In this document: positions 52,132-60,800 of the stretch, one piece after another | How the letters are laid out: each line of letters opens with the position of its first letter | Position numbering within the stretch: position 1 is the stretch's first letter | Assembly: GCA_029252555.1 (NCBI GenBank) | Contig: JAQXBF010000026.1 | Span: 62,001 to 126,000 of the forward strand | Reading direction: 5' to 3' | Origin: Porticoccaceae bacterium | GTDB lineage: Bacteria; Pseudomonadota; Gammaproteobacteria; Pseudomonadales; Porticoccaceae | DNA: 64,000 nucleotides | Translations under genes and position numbers: made by a program | The notes under the pieces: generated by a model | What the model was told of the DNA's origin: nothing | Databases searched by the model: none | What the model saw: only the letters and a program-made list of their open reading frames with translations

Positions 52132-52464
52132 ATGCAAAAAATTGAAGTATTTTGGCGTGATATCCCTGCACAGGTGTTGGTTAAAAGCGGCCGTCTGCGT
52201 GGTAAAGCAATGCTCAGCCATCGCTTTCAAGCAGCGATTGACCGCGCTGCCATGCGCGCTGGCAAGGGCGGTAGCGATGAATACCTAGAGGATTGGCGAC
52301 GGGTCACAACGTCGATTGATAGCGCGGCCCGCGCCGGGGGCAATAGAGAGCATACACCTCAAGACCTTGCCCAGCAGTTTGCCGATGCCATTGAAGCGGC
52401 CTATTCCAATGCCGATATTGCTGCACTGGTTGCCAGCAAGGGCGTCGCGGTCGGGTCTGCATGA
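52132..52464 (+). CDS. Small conserved protein, PF13769 ('virulence factor')-like
   Basis: A 110-residue protein with an N-terminal IEVFWRDIPAQVLVKSGR strand region and a helical RAAMRAGKGGSDEYLEDWRR stretch. It resembles the small family labelled virulence factor (PF13769), a name that says nothing about this context. It sits 12 bp after the DUF1638 gene and overlaps the MetV-like gene by ATGA, so it is part of the methyl-transfer operon. An accessory subunit of the MetV/MetF complex is one idea, without direct evidence. Confidence 0.65.
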   Translation: MQKIEVFWRDIPAQVLVKSGRLRGKAMLSHRFQAAIDRAAMRAGKGGSDEYLEDWRRVTTSIDSAARAGGNREHTPQDLAQQFADAIEAAYSNADIAALVASKGVAVGSA

Positions 52465-52919
52465 AGACCGTTCGCTACTGGTCGGTTAACAATGCTCGCT
52501 GGCTGCGCTGGCTATACAAAGGTATAGAAACCTGTCTGACTGCGATCTACCCATTGCTAAAATCTCTGGGTCACCAGCGGTTGGATCGGGCTTTTGCCGC
52601 CGTCGAAAAACGGGTTAAAGGCTTTCTGTTTGACTCCAAGTCCTGTGGCCAATGCACTTTGGGCGAAACGGGAATGGCTTGCCCGATGAACTGCCCCAAG
52701 GCATTGCGAAATGGCCCCTGTGGTGGCGTGCGCGCCAATGGTCACTGCGAGGTCGATAGAGATATGGTTTGTGTTTGGGTGTCATCCTGGGAAGGCAGCC
52801 AGCGGATCGGCAACCCAGAATCCACTATTCAGATTATTCAGGCGCCGGTTGATGTACGCAAAAAAGATACCAGTGCCTGGCTGCGCGCGGTTAGAAAAAG
52901 ATTGGGAGTTGAAACATGA
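52461..52919 (+). CDS. MetV-like zinc/Cys-rich partner of methylene-THF reductase
   Basis: A 152-residue protein. After a basic helical start, a Cys-rich block (CGQCTLGETGMACPMNCPK, then GPCGGVRANGHCEV, and VCVW) matches the methylene-THF reductase C-terminal family (PF12225), found in acetogens as MetV beside MetF. It overlaps metF by ATGA, so the two are probably made together as a complex. This arrangement differs from single-subunit MetF of E. coli. In acetogens MetV is needed for electron transfer to MetF; here the pair would run toward methyl-THF oxidation. Confidence 0.82.
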   Translation: MKTVRYWSVNNARWLRWLYKGIETCLTAIYPLLKSLGHQRLDRAFAAVEKRVKGFLFDSKSCGQCTLGETGMACPMNCPKALRNGPCGGVRANGHCEVDRDMVCVWVSSWEGSQRIGNPESTIQIIQAPVDVRKKDTSAWLRAVRKRLGVET

Positions 52920-53902
52920 CTTTCGACGATGAACCTCTGGCTGGGGAAAATCTGCCAATACTGCCAGGCCATGATTCCCCGGGCCGTTTTGAGCGTGTGC
53001 TGCGCGCAGGGTATTTTGCCGTTACCGCGGAAATAGCCCCGCCAGATTCTGCCGATCCCCAAGAAGTCTATGCCCGGGCCGCTCTATTTGACGGCTGTGT
53101 GGATGCGATTAATGCCACCGATGGCTCTGGTGCTAACTGCCATATGTCGAGTGTCGGTATGTGCGCACTGCTCACCCGTCGCGGCTACTCAATGATTATG
53201 CAAATTTCTTGTCGCGATAGGAATCGTATTGCGATGCAAGGGGATGTGCTTGGTGCCTCAGCCATGGGCGTCTCCAATATTCTTTGTCTGACTGGCGACG
53301 GTGTTCAGTCCGGTGACCATCCGGAAGCCAAGCCTGTGTTTGATATGGACTGCATGACTAGCCTGCAAATGCTCTGTGGTATGCGCGACGATGGTGAGTT
53401 TCTCAGTGGCCGCAAAATCACTGCGCCACCAAAGGTATTTTTAGGCGCTGCCGCTAATCCGTTTGCACCGCCATTTGACTACCGACCACTGCGGCTGGCA
53501 AAAAAAGTGGCTGCGGGTGCGCAATTTGTGCAGACCCAATACTGCTTCGATATCGAAATGCTTAAAGACTATATGTCCAAAGTAGGTGATTTGGGCCTTC
53601 ACAAGAAAGTGTTTATTTTGCCTGGCGTTGGGCCCTTGGCTTCAGCTAAGTCCGCAGAGTGGATTCGCACTAATGTCGCTGGGGTGCATATTCCAGATGC
53701 CATTATTAAACGCTTGGCAGGGGCGCAAGATCAGAAGCAGGAAGGTGTCAATATCTGCATAGATATGATCAATCAGATTCGCGAAATAGAAGGAGCGAGC
53801 GGCGTGCATATTATGGCCTACCGACAGGAAGAGCGGATTGCCGAAATAGTTGAAAAAACCAAGGTGCTGGGCGATCGAAAACCCTGGCACCCGAATCGTT
53901 AA
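52916..53902 (+). CDS. metF: 5,10-methylene-THF reductase, MetF family (acetogen-like)
   Basis: A 328-residue TIM-barrel flavoprotein. TAEIAPPDSADPQEVY holds the catalytic-type Glu, and LCLTGDGVQSGDHPEAKPVFDMD matches the FAD/folate-binding strand. TQYCFDIEM replaces the common TQxxFD motif with Cys after Tyr. It would oxidise methyl-THF to methylene-THF in this operon. The overlap with the MetV-like gene argues it is not the methionine-pathway MetF. The electron acceptor is unknown. Confidence 0.88.
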   Translation: MTFDDEPLAGENLPILPGHDSPGRFERVLRAGYFAVTAEIAPPDSADPQEVYARAALFDGCVDAINATDGSGANCHMSSVGMCALLTRRGYSMIMQISCRDRNRIAMQGDVLGASAMGVSNILCLTGDGVQSGDHPEAKPVFDMDCMTSLQMLCGMRDDGEFLSGRKITAPPKVFLGAAANPFAPPFDYRPLRLAKKVAAGAQFVQTQYCFDIEMLKDYMSKVGDLGLHKKVFILPGVGPLASAKSAEWIRTNVAGVHIPDAIIKRLAGAQDQKQEGVNICIDMINQIREIEGASGVHIMAYRQEERIAEIVEKTKVLGDRKPWHPNR

Positions 53903-53917
53903 ACTTTGGAGAACTCC

Positions 53918-54811
53918 ATGACCATCACGACTATTAGTTCCGCCACCCAAGAAGTCAAAATCGGCTTTGATCAGCCTTTTGTGATTATTGGTGAGCGGAT
54001 TAATCCCACCGGGCGCAAAATATTGGCCGAAGAAATGAAAGTGGGAGACTACAGTCGCGTCAAAGCTGACGCATTGGCTCAGGTCGCAGCTGGCGCTCAG
54101 ATGTTAGATGTAAATGCAGGTATTCCATTGGCGGATGAGCCGCGAATTCTTGCCGAAGCCATTCAGTTGGTGCAGTCAATTACCGATGTACCCCTCAGTA
54201 TTGACTCCTCAATTATTGAAGCTTTGGAAGCTGGGCTGTCGGTGTATCAGGGTAAGGCCCTGGTAAACTCAGTGACCGGTGAGGATGAAGTGTTGGAAAG
54301 AGTGCTGCCTTTAGTCGCTAAATACGGTGCCTCAGTAGTCGCCATTTCCAATGATGAAACCGGTATTTCTGAAGACCCAAATGAGCGATTTGAAGTGGCG
54401 AAAAAGATCGTCGAGCGTGCCTCAGATTATGGTATCCATTACAGCGATGTCGTAGTTGACCCACTGGTTATGCCTATTGGTGCCATTAACACCGCAGGCT
54501 TGCAGGTAATGCATGTGGTGCGTCGTCTGCGGGAAGAACTAAAAGTTAATACCACCTGTGGTGCCTCTAACGTGAGCTTTGGTTTGCCTAACCGCAATGG
54601 CATTAACAGTGCATTTTTAACCATGGCCATGGGTGCAGGTATGACCTCAGCTATTACCAGCCCATTGCATCCGGAAGTGATGGCGGCGGTGCGTGGTGGT
54701 GATGTGATGATGGGCCATGACCCCAACTGTGCCAACTGGATAAAGGCTTATCGTGAACCCGCTGCTGAAGGCGAGGGTCGCGCGCGGGGCGGCCGCAGAA
54801 GACGAGGCTAA
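53918..54811 (+). CDS. Methyl-THF:corrinoid methyltransferase, pterin-binding
   Basis: A 297-residue pterin-binding TIM barrel. GERINPTGRK, MLDVNAG, LSIDSS, NSVTGE and GASNVSFGLPNR are the classic motifs of the MeTr/AcsE and MtrH-like group. It would transfer methyl from the corrinoid protein to THF. ATG 53918 has GGAG at 53908-53911; TTG 53906 is rejected. The last residues (RARGGRRRRG) form a basic tail seen also in MttB and RACo. The end overlaps an alternative GTG of the next gene. Confidence 0.92.
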   Translation: MTITTISSATQEVKIGFDQPFVIIGERINPTGRKILAEEMKVGDYSRVKADALAQVAAGAQMLDVNAGIPLADEPRILAEAIQLVQSITDVPLSIDSSIIEALEAGLSVYQGKALVNSVTGEDEVLERVLPLVAKYGASVVAISNDETGISEDPNERFEVAKKIVERASDYGIHYSDVVVDPLVMPIGAINTAGLQVMHVVRRLREELKVNTTCGASNVSFGLPNRNGINSAFLTMAMGAGMTSAITSPLHPEVMAAVRGGDVMMGHDPNCANWIKAYREPAAEGEGRARGGRRRRG

Positions 54812-54827
54812 TTATATTTTGCAAGAT

Positions 54828-56831
54828 ATGGTCAAGGTAGTCTTTACCCCTTCCGGCAGGCGCGGTAGTTTTCCTGTTAATACGCCGCTGTTGCATGCGG
54901 CGCGAGTGTTGGGTGTGGACATTGACTCAGTCTGTGGTGGTCGCGGTCTCTGCGGCCGCTGCCAGATTATTTGTGCAGAGGGCTCTTTTGCTAAACATCA
55001 GATTGACTCTGACAGCACCCATTTATCTCCGTTGTGCGCGACTGAAATAAAATATGGGGAGCGCAAAGCACCTCTGGCCAATGGCCGTCGTCTAAGCTGC
55101 CATACTTTGCTGCTCGATGACGTGGTTATCGATGTGCCCCCCGAGAGTCAGGTGCATCGACAGATCGTGCGCAAAGAAGCCGATTACCGTAATATCAGCC
55201 TCGACCCCGCAACACGCCTTTACTATGTTCAGGTAGCAGAAGCTGATATGCATGTGCCCAAAGGGGATATGCAGCGGCTGATGGAAACTTTGGCTCAGGA
55301 ATGGGGCCTAGCCAATCTATCCTATGACAGCAGGTTATTAAAAACCTTGCAGCCAGTTTTGGCTGAGGGTAAGCGCAGCATTACCGTTGCTGTTCATAAG
55401 AATCAGCAAATTATCGCCCTGTGTCCCGGCTTTAGAGACAAGTCATATGGGGTTGCGGTGGATGTGGGCTCAACCACTATTGTCGTCCATCTCTGTGATC
55501 TTTCTAATGGCGAGGTGCTGTCCAGTGCTAGCCTGATGAATCCGCAAATCCGCTTTGGCGAAGATTTAATGAGCCGTGTCTCCTACGTCATGATGAACCC
55601 CGAGGGAGCAGGGGAGATGACAGTGGTGATTCGCGATGCCTTAAATAGCCTGTTTGCAGAGGTTGCTGCAGAGATAGAGGCCAGCGTTGAGGATATTCTT
55701 GAAGTATCTCTGGTAGCCAACCCGATTATGCATCATATTTTGCTCGGTATTAGCCCTGTGGAATTAGGTGGTGCGCCCTTTGCATTAACTACAGATGCCG
55801 CGGTGGAAGTGCCGGCCCGGGAATTGGATTTAAATATTAATGGCGGGGGGCGAATTTATATACTGCCCTGTATTGCTGGCCATGTGGGAGCAGATACCGC
55901 GGGCATGATTCTCTCTGAAGAACCCCAGGAGCAGGATCAGATGACATTGCTGGTTGATGTGGGCACCAATGCAGAAATTGTACTGGGCAATCGCCAGCGG
56001 TTACTGGCATGCTCCAGCCCCACGGGCCCAGCTTTTGAGGGCGCGCAAATCAGTTGTGGCCAACGCGCGGCCGCTGGTGCTATTGAGCGCGTGCGTATAA
56101 ACCCAGAAACCTTGCAGCCACGTTTTAAAGTCATTGGCTGTGATTTGTGGTCTGATGAGGCAGGCTTTGATCTGGCTATTGAAAGCCATGGTGTGACCGG
56201 TATCTGTGGTTCAGGCATTATCGAAGTGGTTGCCGAGATGTTCCTGTCGGGCATAGTGACGGTAGATGGAATTGTAGATGGTGAACTGGCCGCACGCAGC
56301 TCAAGAGTTATTCAAAATGATCGCACCTGGTCCTATGTATTGCATTCACCAGCCAATGACGAAGCACAGATTGTGGTGACACAAAATGATATTCGCCAAA
56401 TTCAATTGGCTAAGGCGGCGCTTTACGCGGGGGTGAAATTATTGATGGATCGCATCGGCACGCAAAAGGTTGAGCGCATTCGTCTGGCCGGTGCCTTTGG
56501 TAGCCATATAAATGTGCAGCATGCGATGGTATTGGGCCTGATTCCAGACTGTGCCTTGGGTGAAGTTTCTTCAGCGGGTAACGCCGCTGGTACCGGGGCT
56601 CGTATTGCTCTTTTAAATAATCAGTCTCGAGATGTTATTGAAACACTGGTCAAAAATATAGAGAAAGTTGAAACGGCCATGGAACCCAGGTTTCAAGATT
56701 ACTTTGTCGATGCCATGGCTTTTCCCAACAAAACAGATTCTTTCCCCAACCTATTTTCGGTGGTGAGCAGGCCAGTGCCCAAAGTGATCTCAGACGGGGC
56801 CGGAGCTGGACGCAAGCGCCGCCGCCGATAG
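54828..56831 (+). CDS. RACo-like reductive activator of corrinoid protein (2Fe-2S plus ASKHA domain)
   Basis: About 667 residues. An N-terminal [2Fe-2S] domain has Cys36, 42 and 45 with Cys91 as the fourth ligand (CGGRGLCGRC). A long ASKHA ATPase domain follows (VAVDVGSTTIVVHL; LLVDVGTNAEIVLG; LAGAFGSHINVQHA). The family (DUF4445) reduces Co(II) back to Co(I) with ATP. Such repair should be frequent in an aerobe. I choose ATG 54828; GTG 54753 lies inside the preceding gene. The protein ends in GRKRRRR. The operon ends here, followed by an AT-rich gap. Confidence 0.9.
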   Translation: MVKVVFTPSGRRGSFPVNTPLLHAARVLGVDIDSVCGGRGLCGRCQIICAEGSFAKHQIDSDSTHLSPLCATEIKYGERKAPLANGRRLSCHTLLLDDVVIDVPPESQVHRQIVRKEADYRNISLDPATRLYYVQVAEADMHVPKGDMQRLMETLAQEWGLANLSYDSRLLKTLQPVLAEGKRSITVAVHKNQQIIALCPGFRDKSYGVAVDVGSTTIVVHLCDLSNGEVLSSASLMNPQIRFGEDLMSRVSYVMMNPEGAGEMTVVIRDALNSLFAEVAAEIEASVEDILEVSLVANPIMHHILLGISPVELGGAPFALTTDAAVEVPARELDLNINGGGRIYILPCIAGHVGADTAGMILSEEPQEQDQMTLLVDVGTNAEIVLGNRQRLLACSSPTGPAFEGAQISCGQRAAAGAIERVRINPETLQPRFKVIGCDLWSDEAGFDLAIESHGVTGICGSGIIEVVAEMFLSGIVTVDGIVDGELAARSSRVIQNDRTWSYVLHSPANDEAQIVVTQNDIRQIQLAKAALYAGVKLLMDRIGTQKVERIRLAGAFGSHINVQHAMVLGLIPDCALGEVSSAGNAAGTGARIALLNNQSRDVIETLVKNIEKVETAMEPRFQDYFVDAMAFPNKTDSFPNLFSVVSRPVPKVISDGAGAGRKRRRR

Positions 56832-56851
56832 GTATATTTATATTTGAATAA

Positions 56852-56905
56852 TTTCAATTTAAGTTGAAAAAAACCTTCTTTTAAATCAAATTGTTAGCCT
56901 ATAAT
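56852..56905 (+). promoter_or_regulatory. Dyad and -10 element upstream of the first GbdR-like gene
   Basis: TTTCAA (56852-56857) and TTGAAA (56864-56869) form a perfect inverted repeat separated by 6 nt. TATAAT at 56900-56905 is a consensus -10 box. A clear -35 at the right spacing is missing, as expected for an activated promoter. The dyad could bind a regulator, or help end the preceding transcript. Confidence 0.4.
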
Positions 56906-56994
56906 CGCGAAATTAGCCTCGCTATTTAAAAGCGCGCCCTAGGCCAATTAAGAAGCCAATAATAAAAGCAAAGTAAACAGAAGGGATTGTGGAT

Positions 56995-57987
56995 ATGGTC
57001 GATACCGCAGCTGCAGTTGAAGTAGATTCCCCCGAAGTCCATGTGACTCTGCATATTGGATTTCTAATGATGCCTGAGTACACCCTGAGTACTTTCTCCA
57101 ATGCCGTTTCTGTTCTCCGTATGGCTAATCGCCTCAGCGGCCGAGAGCTTTATCGCTATTCGGTTTTTAGCTTGGATGGAGAGCCTGTTGTCTCCAGCGC
57201 CGGCCTTGAACTGCGGCTTGATGGCAGTTTTAGCTCGGTCGGTGATATGAATGTGCTGATTGTCTGTGGTGGCTACAATGTTAAGAATTACTGTAGCAAA
57301 GAGATAAATGATATCTTGCGATCCATGGCCAAGAAAAATATTCCTCTTGGCGGTATTTGCACTGGCAGTTATGTACTGGCAGCGGCGGGTTTGTTGGATG
57401 GGTATCGCAGCACTATCCACTGGGAAAATATCGCCAGCATGCGCGAGCAGTTCCCCAAGTTAAATATTTCCTCCAGCCTTTTTGTGATTGACCGCGATCG
57501 CTATACCTGCTCCGGTGGGATTAGCTCCATTGACCTAATGCTCAATCTGGTAGCCAGTATCCATGGGCATCAGCTAGTACAGCAAATTTCTGAGCAGTTT
57601 ACCTGTGATCGAGTGCGCACAGAAAAAGATCCCCAGCGCGCGCCACTGCAATACTTAATTGGTGCCAGCCAGCCCCGTTTAGTGGACGCCGTTGTATTGA
57701 TGGAAGCCAATATTGAAGAGCCATTGAGTTTGGATGAAGTGGCAGACTATGTGGGCATATCTAGGCGCCAGTTAGAGCGCTTATTTAACCGTTATCTGCA
57801 TTGCGCACCGTCGCGCTATTATTTGGAATTGCGCCTATCTCGGGCGAGGTTGTTGCTGTTACAAACCTCTATTCCGGTTATTGATGTGGCGATTAGTTGT
57901 GGTTTTTCTACCGCACCACACTTTAGTAAATGTTATAGCGACCTGTATGGCAAGCCGCCCAGCAATGAGCGACGGGCGTTAGCCTAG
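56995..57987 (+). CDS. GlxA/GbdR-like AraC-family transcriptional regulator (first copy)
   Basis: A 330-residue regulator. The N-terminal DJ-1/PfpI-like domain (GFLMMPEYTLSTF; GGICTGSYVLAAAGLLDG, with the Cys elbow) binds a ligand, and the C-terminal AraC domain (LSLDEVADYVGISRRQLERLF; CGFSTAPHFSKCY) binds DNA. This layout is that of GbdR, the glycine betaine/dimethylglycine sensor of Pseudomonas, though GlxA-type proteins have many effectors. ATG 56995 is 8 bp after AAGGGA. Its stop codon directly abuts that of the second regulator on the other strand. Confidence 0.85.
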   Translation: MVDTAAAVEVDSPEVHVTLHIGFLMMPEYTLSTFSNAVSVLRMANRLSGRELYRYSVFSLDGEPVVSSAGLELRLDGSFSSVGDMNVLIVCGGYNVKNYCSKEINDILRSMAKKNIPLGGICTGSYVLAAAGLLDGYRSTIHWENIASMREQFPKLNISSSLFVIDRDRYTCSGGISSIDLMLNLVASIHGHQLVQQISEQFTCDRVRTEKDPQRAPLQYLIGASQPRLVDAVVLMEANIEEPLSLDEVADYVGISRRQLERLFNRYLHCAPSRYYLELRLSRARLLLLQTSIPVIDVAISCGFSTAPHFSKCYSDLYGKPPSNERRALA

Positions 57988-58974
57988 TTACTGATTGCGA
58001 TACTCTGTGGGTCTTTTTGCAAAGGCGCCGCGAAAAGCACGTGAGAAATGGGCGGTATCTGCAAAGCCACATTCCTGAGCAATATCGGTAATCGAGCGCT
58101 GGGTATTTTGTAGCAACCACAAGGCATAGATAAGACGAATCTTGCGATAAAACTTTTGCAAACTCTCTCCAGTATCTGCCAGAAACAAGCGCTCTAATTG
58201 TCGTTTGGAAATATTGATTCGCTGGGCTAGTTCATCTGTAGCCAAAGGCCGGCTGAGATTTTGCTCCATTAGCAGCAGAGCTTTTACCACCCACTTATTA
58301 TCGACCTGATATTCCGACGTTGGCTGGGGCTGCGGGGCATTGGCCGGTCTCGGGCTATCCATCACCAAAATACGCAGGCTTTTGCGGGCCCAGCTCTGGC
58401 CCAGATGGCGTTCAATAATATAGGCGGCCAGATCTGCGGCCACAGCGCCACCGGCACAGGTAATACGATCACCGTCATCGACAAATAGTTGGTCTGCTAT
58501 GGGGGTGACATGGGTATAGCGGTCGGTTAACTCCTTGTCGTGGAACCAGCTGACACAGCAGCGCCTGTTCTCCATAAGGCCAGCGCGAATCATGGCAAAA
58601 GAGCCAGTGCACAGGCCAATAATAGGTGTGTGCGCCTGATCGGCGCGCTGCAGATAGTCAATCACATGTTGGCTGCCATTGAGGGTTTCCGCCAGGAGGC
58701 CGCCAACCACCACAATATAATCAAACTCCGCCGGGTCTCGGTAAGTCTCCCAGGGCTGCACGGTCACGCCAGAACTGGAGCTTATTTTATCTGTATTGGG
58801 GCCCATAAGGGTCCAGCGACAGTTTACCTGTTCACTGTGATCATCCTCATCAGCAGCTAGCCGCAGCGCATCAATAAATGCGGAAAAAGGCAAAAGAGTG
58901 AAGCTGGGCATGAGCACAAACCCCACTGACAAACTGGGGGATTGTTTGCATATTTCGGCTGGCATTTTTGCCAT
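57988..58974 (-). CDS. GlxA/GbdR-like AraC-family transcriptional regulator (second copy)
   Basis: A 328-residue protein of the same two-domain layout: DJ-1/PfpI-like domain (GFVLMPSFTLLPFSAFID; GLCTGSFAMIRAGLM) and AraC domain (INISKRQLERLFLADTGESLQKFY; CGFADTAHFSRAFRGAF). It is diverged from the first copy, so the two may sense different methylamines. It is divergent from soxB across a 232-bp region with a 21-bp direct repeat, making soxBDAG its likely target. Its TAA immediately follows the first regulator's TAG, tail to tail with no spacer. Confidence 0.88.
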   Translation of the reverse strand: MAKMPAEICKQSPSLSVGFVLMPSFTLLPFSAFIDALRLAADEDDHSEQVNCRWTLMGPNTDKISSSSGVTVQPWETYRDPAEFDYIVVVGGLLAETLNGSQHVIDYLQRADQAHTPIIGLCTGSFAMIRAGLMENRRCCVSWFHDKELTDRYTHVTPIADQLFVDDGDRITCAGGAVAADLAAYIIERHLGQSWARKSLRILVMDSPRPANAPQPQPTSEYQVDNKWVVKALLLMEQNLSRPLATDELAQRINISKRQLERLFLADTGESLQKFYRKIRLIYALWLLQNTQRSITDIAQECGFADTAHFSRAFRGAFAKRPTEYRNQ

Positions 58975-59096
58975 ATCTCAAGGACCAAGCTGGATTTAAA
59001 CAACCCTTATTGTAGATTTCGCGACGTTTATATACAACGAATCTATGGATGTGCTTGAACTAAAGCGTCATTTTGGGTGGTTTTTACTAGCTTTTG

Positions 59097-59135
59097 CCTG
59101 TATTTGTCGCTTTTATACCTGTATATGTCATTTTT
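59097..59135 (+). promoter_or_regulatory. 21-bp-spaced direct repeat upstream of soxB, candidate AraC-family operator
   Basis: CCTGTATTTGTCGCTTTT (59097-59114) and CCTGTATATGTCATTTTT (59118-59135) match at most positions and repeat at 21 bp, two helical turns. AraC regulators commonly bind such direct repeats next to the -35 region. A GTCATTTT at 59067 may be a further half-site, but out of register. It lies between the second GbdR-like gene and soxB. Confidence 0.6.
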
Positions 59136-59206
59136 CTTCTATCGAATAGCCTCGGCAAATTGCTCCAATAGCGAATGAAAACCAGCTATTTGAAAGAGTG
59201 CTAACA

Positions 59207-60457
59207 ATGAAGAGATACTCCGGCTTTAGTCTGTTTAAAAATGCTCTGAGCTACCATGAAAACTGGCAGAAAATCTGGCGCAGCCCCAAGCCCCAAACTG
59301 ACTATGATGTTATTGTGGTGGGCGGCGGTGGCCATGGTTTAGCCACGGCTTACTACCTGGCTAAAGTGCATGGCATTACCAATGTGGCGGTGATTGAAAA
59401 AGGCTATCTGGGTGGCGGAAATACGGCGCGCAACACTACCATTATTCGCTCTAACTATCTTTGGGATGAAGCCGCCCAGCTCTATGATCTATCTCTAAAA
59501 CTCTGGGAAGGGCTAAGCCAAGAGCTCAACTACAATGTTATGTTCAGCCAGCGCGGTGTTCTAAATCTGGGTCATAACTTACAGGATATGCGCGATATCG
59601 AGCGGCGGGTTAATGCCAACCGTTTAAATGGCATTGATGGAGAGGTAGTCACCCCAGAGCGAATTAAACAGATTGCCCCATTAATCAATATTTCCCGAGA
59701 ATGCCGCTATCCAATTTTGGGTGCCTCATGGCAACCCCGAGGTGGCACAGCTCGCCATGATGCCGTGGCCTGGGGCTATGCTCGAGGTGCCGATGCTCTG
59801 GGTGTGGACTTAATTCAAGAAACTGAAGTGACGGGTATCCGTCGCAAAAATGGCGCTGTAGCGGGTGTTGAAACTACCCAGGGCTTTATTGGTGCCGACA
59901 AAGTAGCCTGTGTCACTGCCGGTAATTCCGGTGTTGTTGCCGCTATGGCTGGCCTTAGGCTGCCGGTTGAATCGCGACCTTTGCAGGCACTGGTTTCAGA
60001 GCCGGTTAAACCCTGTTTGGATACCGTGGTTATGTCCAATGCGGTGCATGGCTATATCAGCCAGTCTAACAAAGGTGATCTGGTGATTGGAGCTGGCGTT
60101 GATGGTTATAACGGCTATGGCCAGCGCGGTTCATTTCATGTGATTGAACATACGTTACAGGCTATCTGCGAGCTGTTTCCCGCCTTCAGTCGAGTGCGCA
60201 TGAATCGCCAATGGGGTGGCGTTGTGGATACCTGCCCGGATGCCTGCCCGATTATTAGTAAGACCTCGGTGGATGGGCTGTATTTTAACTGTGGCTGGGG
60301 CACTGGTGGTTTTAAGGCGACTCCAGGTTCTGGTTATGTGTTTGCCGATACTGTGGCTAATGACCACCCTCATCCTTTGGCGGCAGCCTTTACGATTGAT
60401 CGATTCAATACTGGTGCGCTGATTGATGAACACGGCGCTGCGGGCGTCGCTCATTAA
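59207..60457 (+). CDS. soxB: Sarcosine oxidase beta subunit
   Basis: A 416-residue flavoprotein of heterotetrameric sarcosine oxidase, which oxidises sarcosine to glycine. [13 protein letters not shown] near residue 45 binds FAD. The [12 protein letters not shown] block contains the His that carries covalent FMN in characterised SoxB. ATG 59207 is preceded by GAAAGAG; GTG 59198 is an unlikely earlier start. A short hairpin (AGCTC/GAGCT at 60461-60477) lies between soxB and soxD. Confidence 0.95.
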   Translation: MKRYSGFSLFKNALSYHENWQKIWRSPKPQTDYDVIVVGGGGHGLATAYYLAKVHGITNVAVIEKGYLGGGNTARNTTIIRSNYLWDEAAQLYDLSLKLWEGLSQELNYNVMFSQRGVLNLGHNLQDMRDIERRVNANRLNGIDGEVVTPERIKQIAPLINISRECRYPILGASWQPRGGTARHDAVAWGYARGADALGVDLIQETEVTGIRRKNGAVAGVETTQGFIGADKVACVTAGNSGVVAAMAGLRLPVESRPLQALVSEPVKPCLDTVVMSNAVHGYISQSNKGDLVIGAGVDGYNGYGQRGSFHVIEHTLQAICELFPAFSRVRMNRQWGGVVDTCPDACPIISKTSVDGLYFNCGWGTGGFKATPGSGYVFADTVANDHPHPLAAAFTIDRFNTGALIDEHGAAGVAH

Positions 60458-60503
60458 AAGAGCTCATTAGACGAGCTAGCGAGAACAACGAGAAATATTA
60501 ACT

Positions 60504-60800
60504 ATGTTATTAATTCACTGCCCCCATTGCGGGGAAGGCCGCGAAGAAGAAGAGTTCAGCTACAGTGGCGAAGCTCACATAGTGCGGCCCCTTGCACCAC
60601 AGGATCTAAATGATCGGGAGTGGGGAGATTACTTGTTTTTTCGCAAGAACCCACGGGGTATTCACCATGAGATGTGGTATCACGCGGTGGGTTGTCGGCG
60701 CTATTTTTATGCAACCCGCGATACCCTGAGTTATGAAATTTTAGAGACCTATATTGTTGGTGAGAAACCCCAGGTGACTAGTGCGGGGTCAGGGCAATGA
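60504..60800 (+). CDS. soxD: Sarcosine oxidase delta subunit
   Basis: A 98-residue zinc-binding subunit. Cys6 and Cys9 (HCPHCG) with His60 and Cys64 (HAVGCRRYF) match the zinc ligands of the known delta subunit. The RKNPRGIHHEMWYH segment is strongly typical. Its stop overlaps the soxA ATG (ATGA). Confidence 0.96.
   Translation: MLLIHCPHCGEGREEEEFSYSGEAHIVRPLAPQDLNDREWGDYLFFRKNPRGIHHEMWYHAVGCRRYFYATRDTLSYEILETYIVGEKPQVTSAGSGQ

Noticed and set aside
54753-54827. GTG 54753 start for the RACo-like protein
   Set aside because: It lies inside the pterin methyltransferase gene and adds 25 residues with no family similarity; the ferredoxin fold starts right after ATG 54828.
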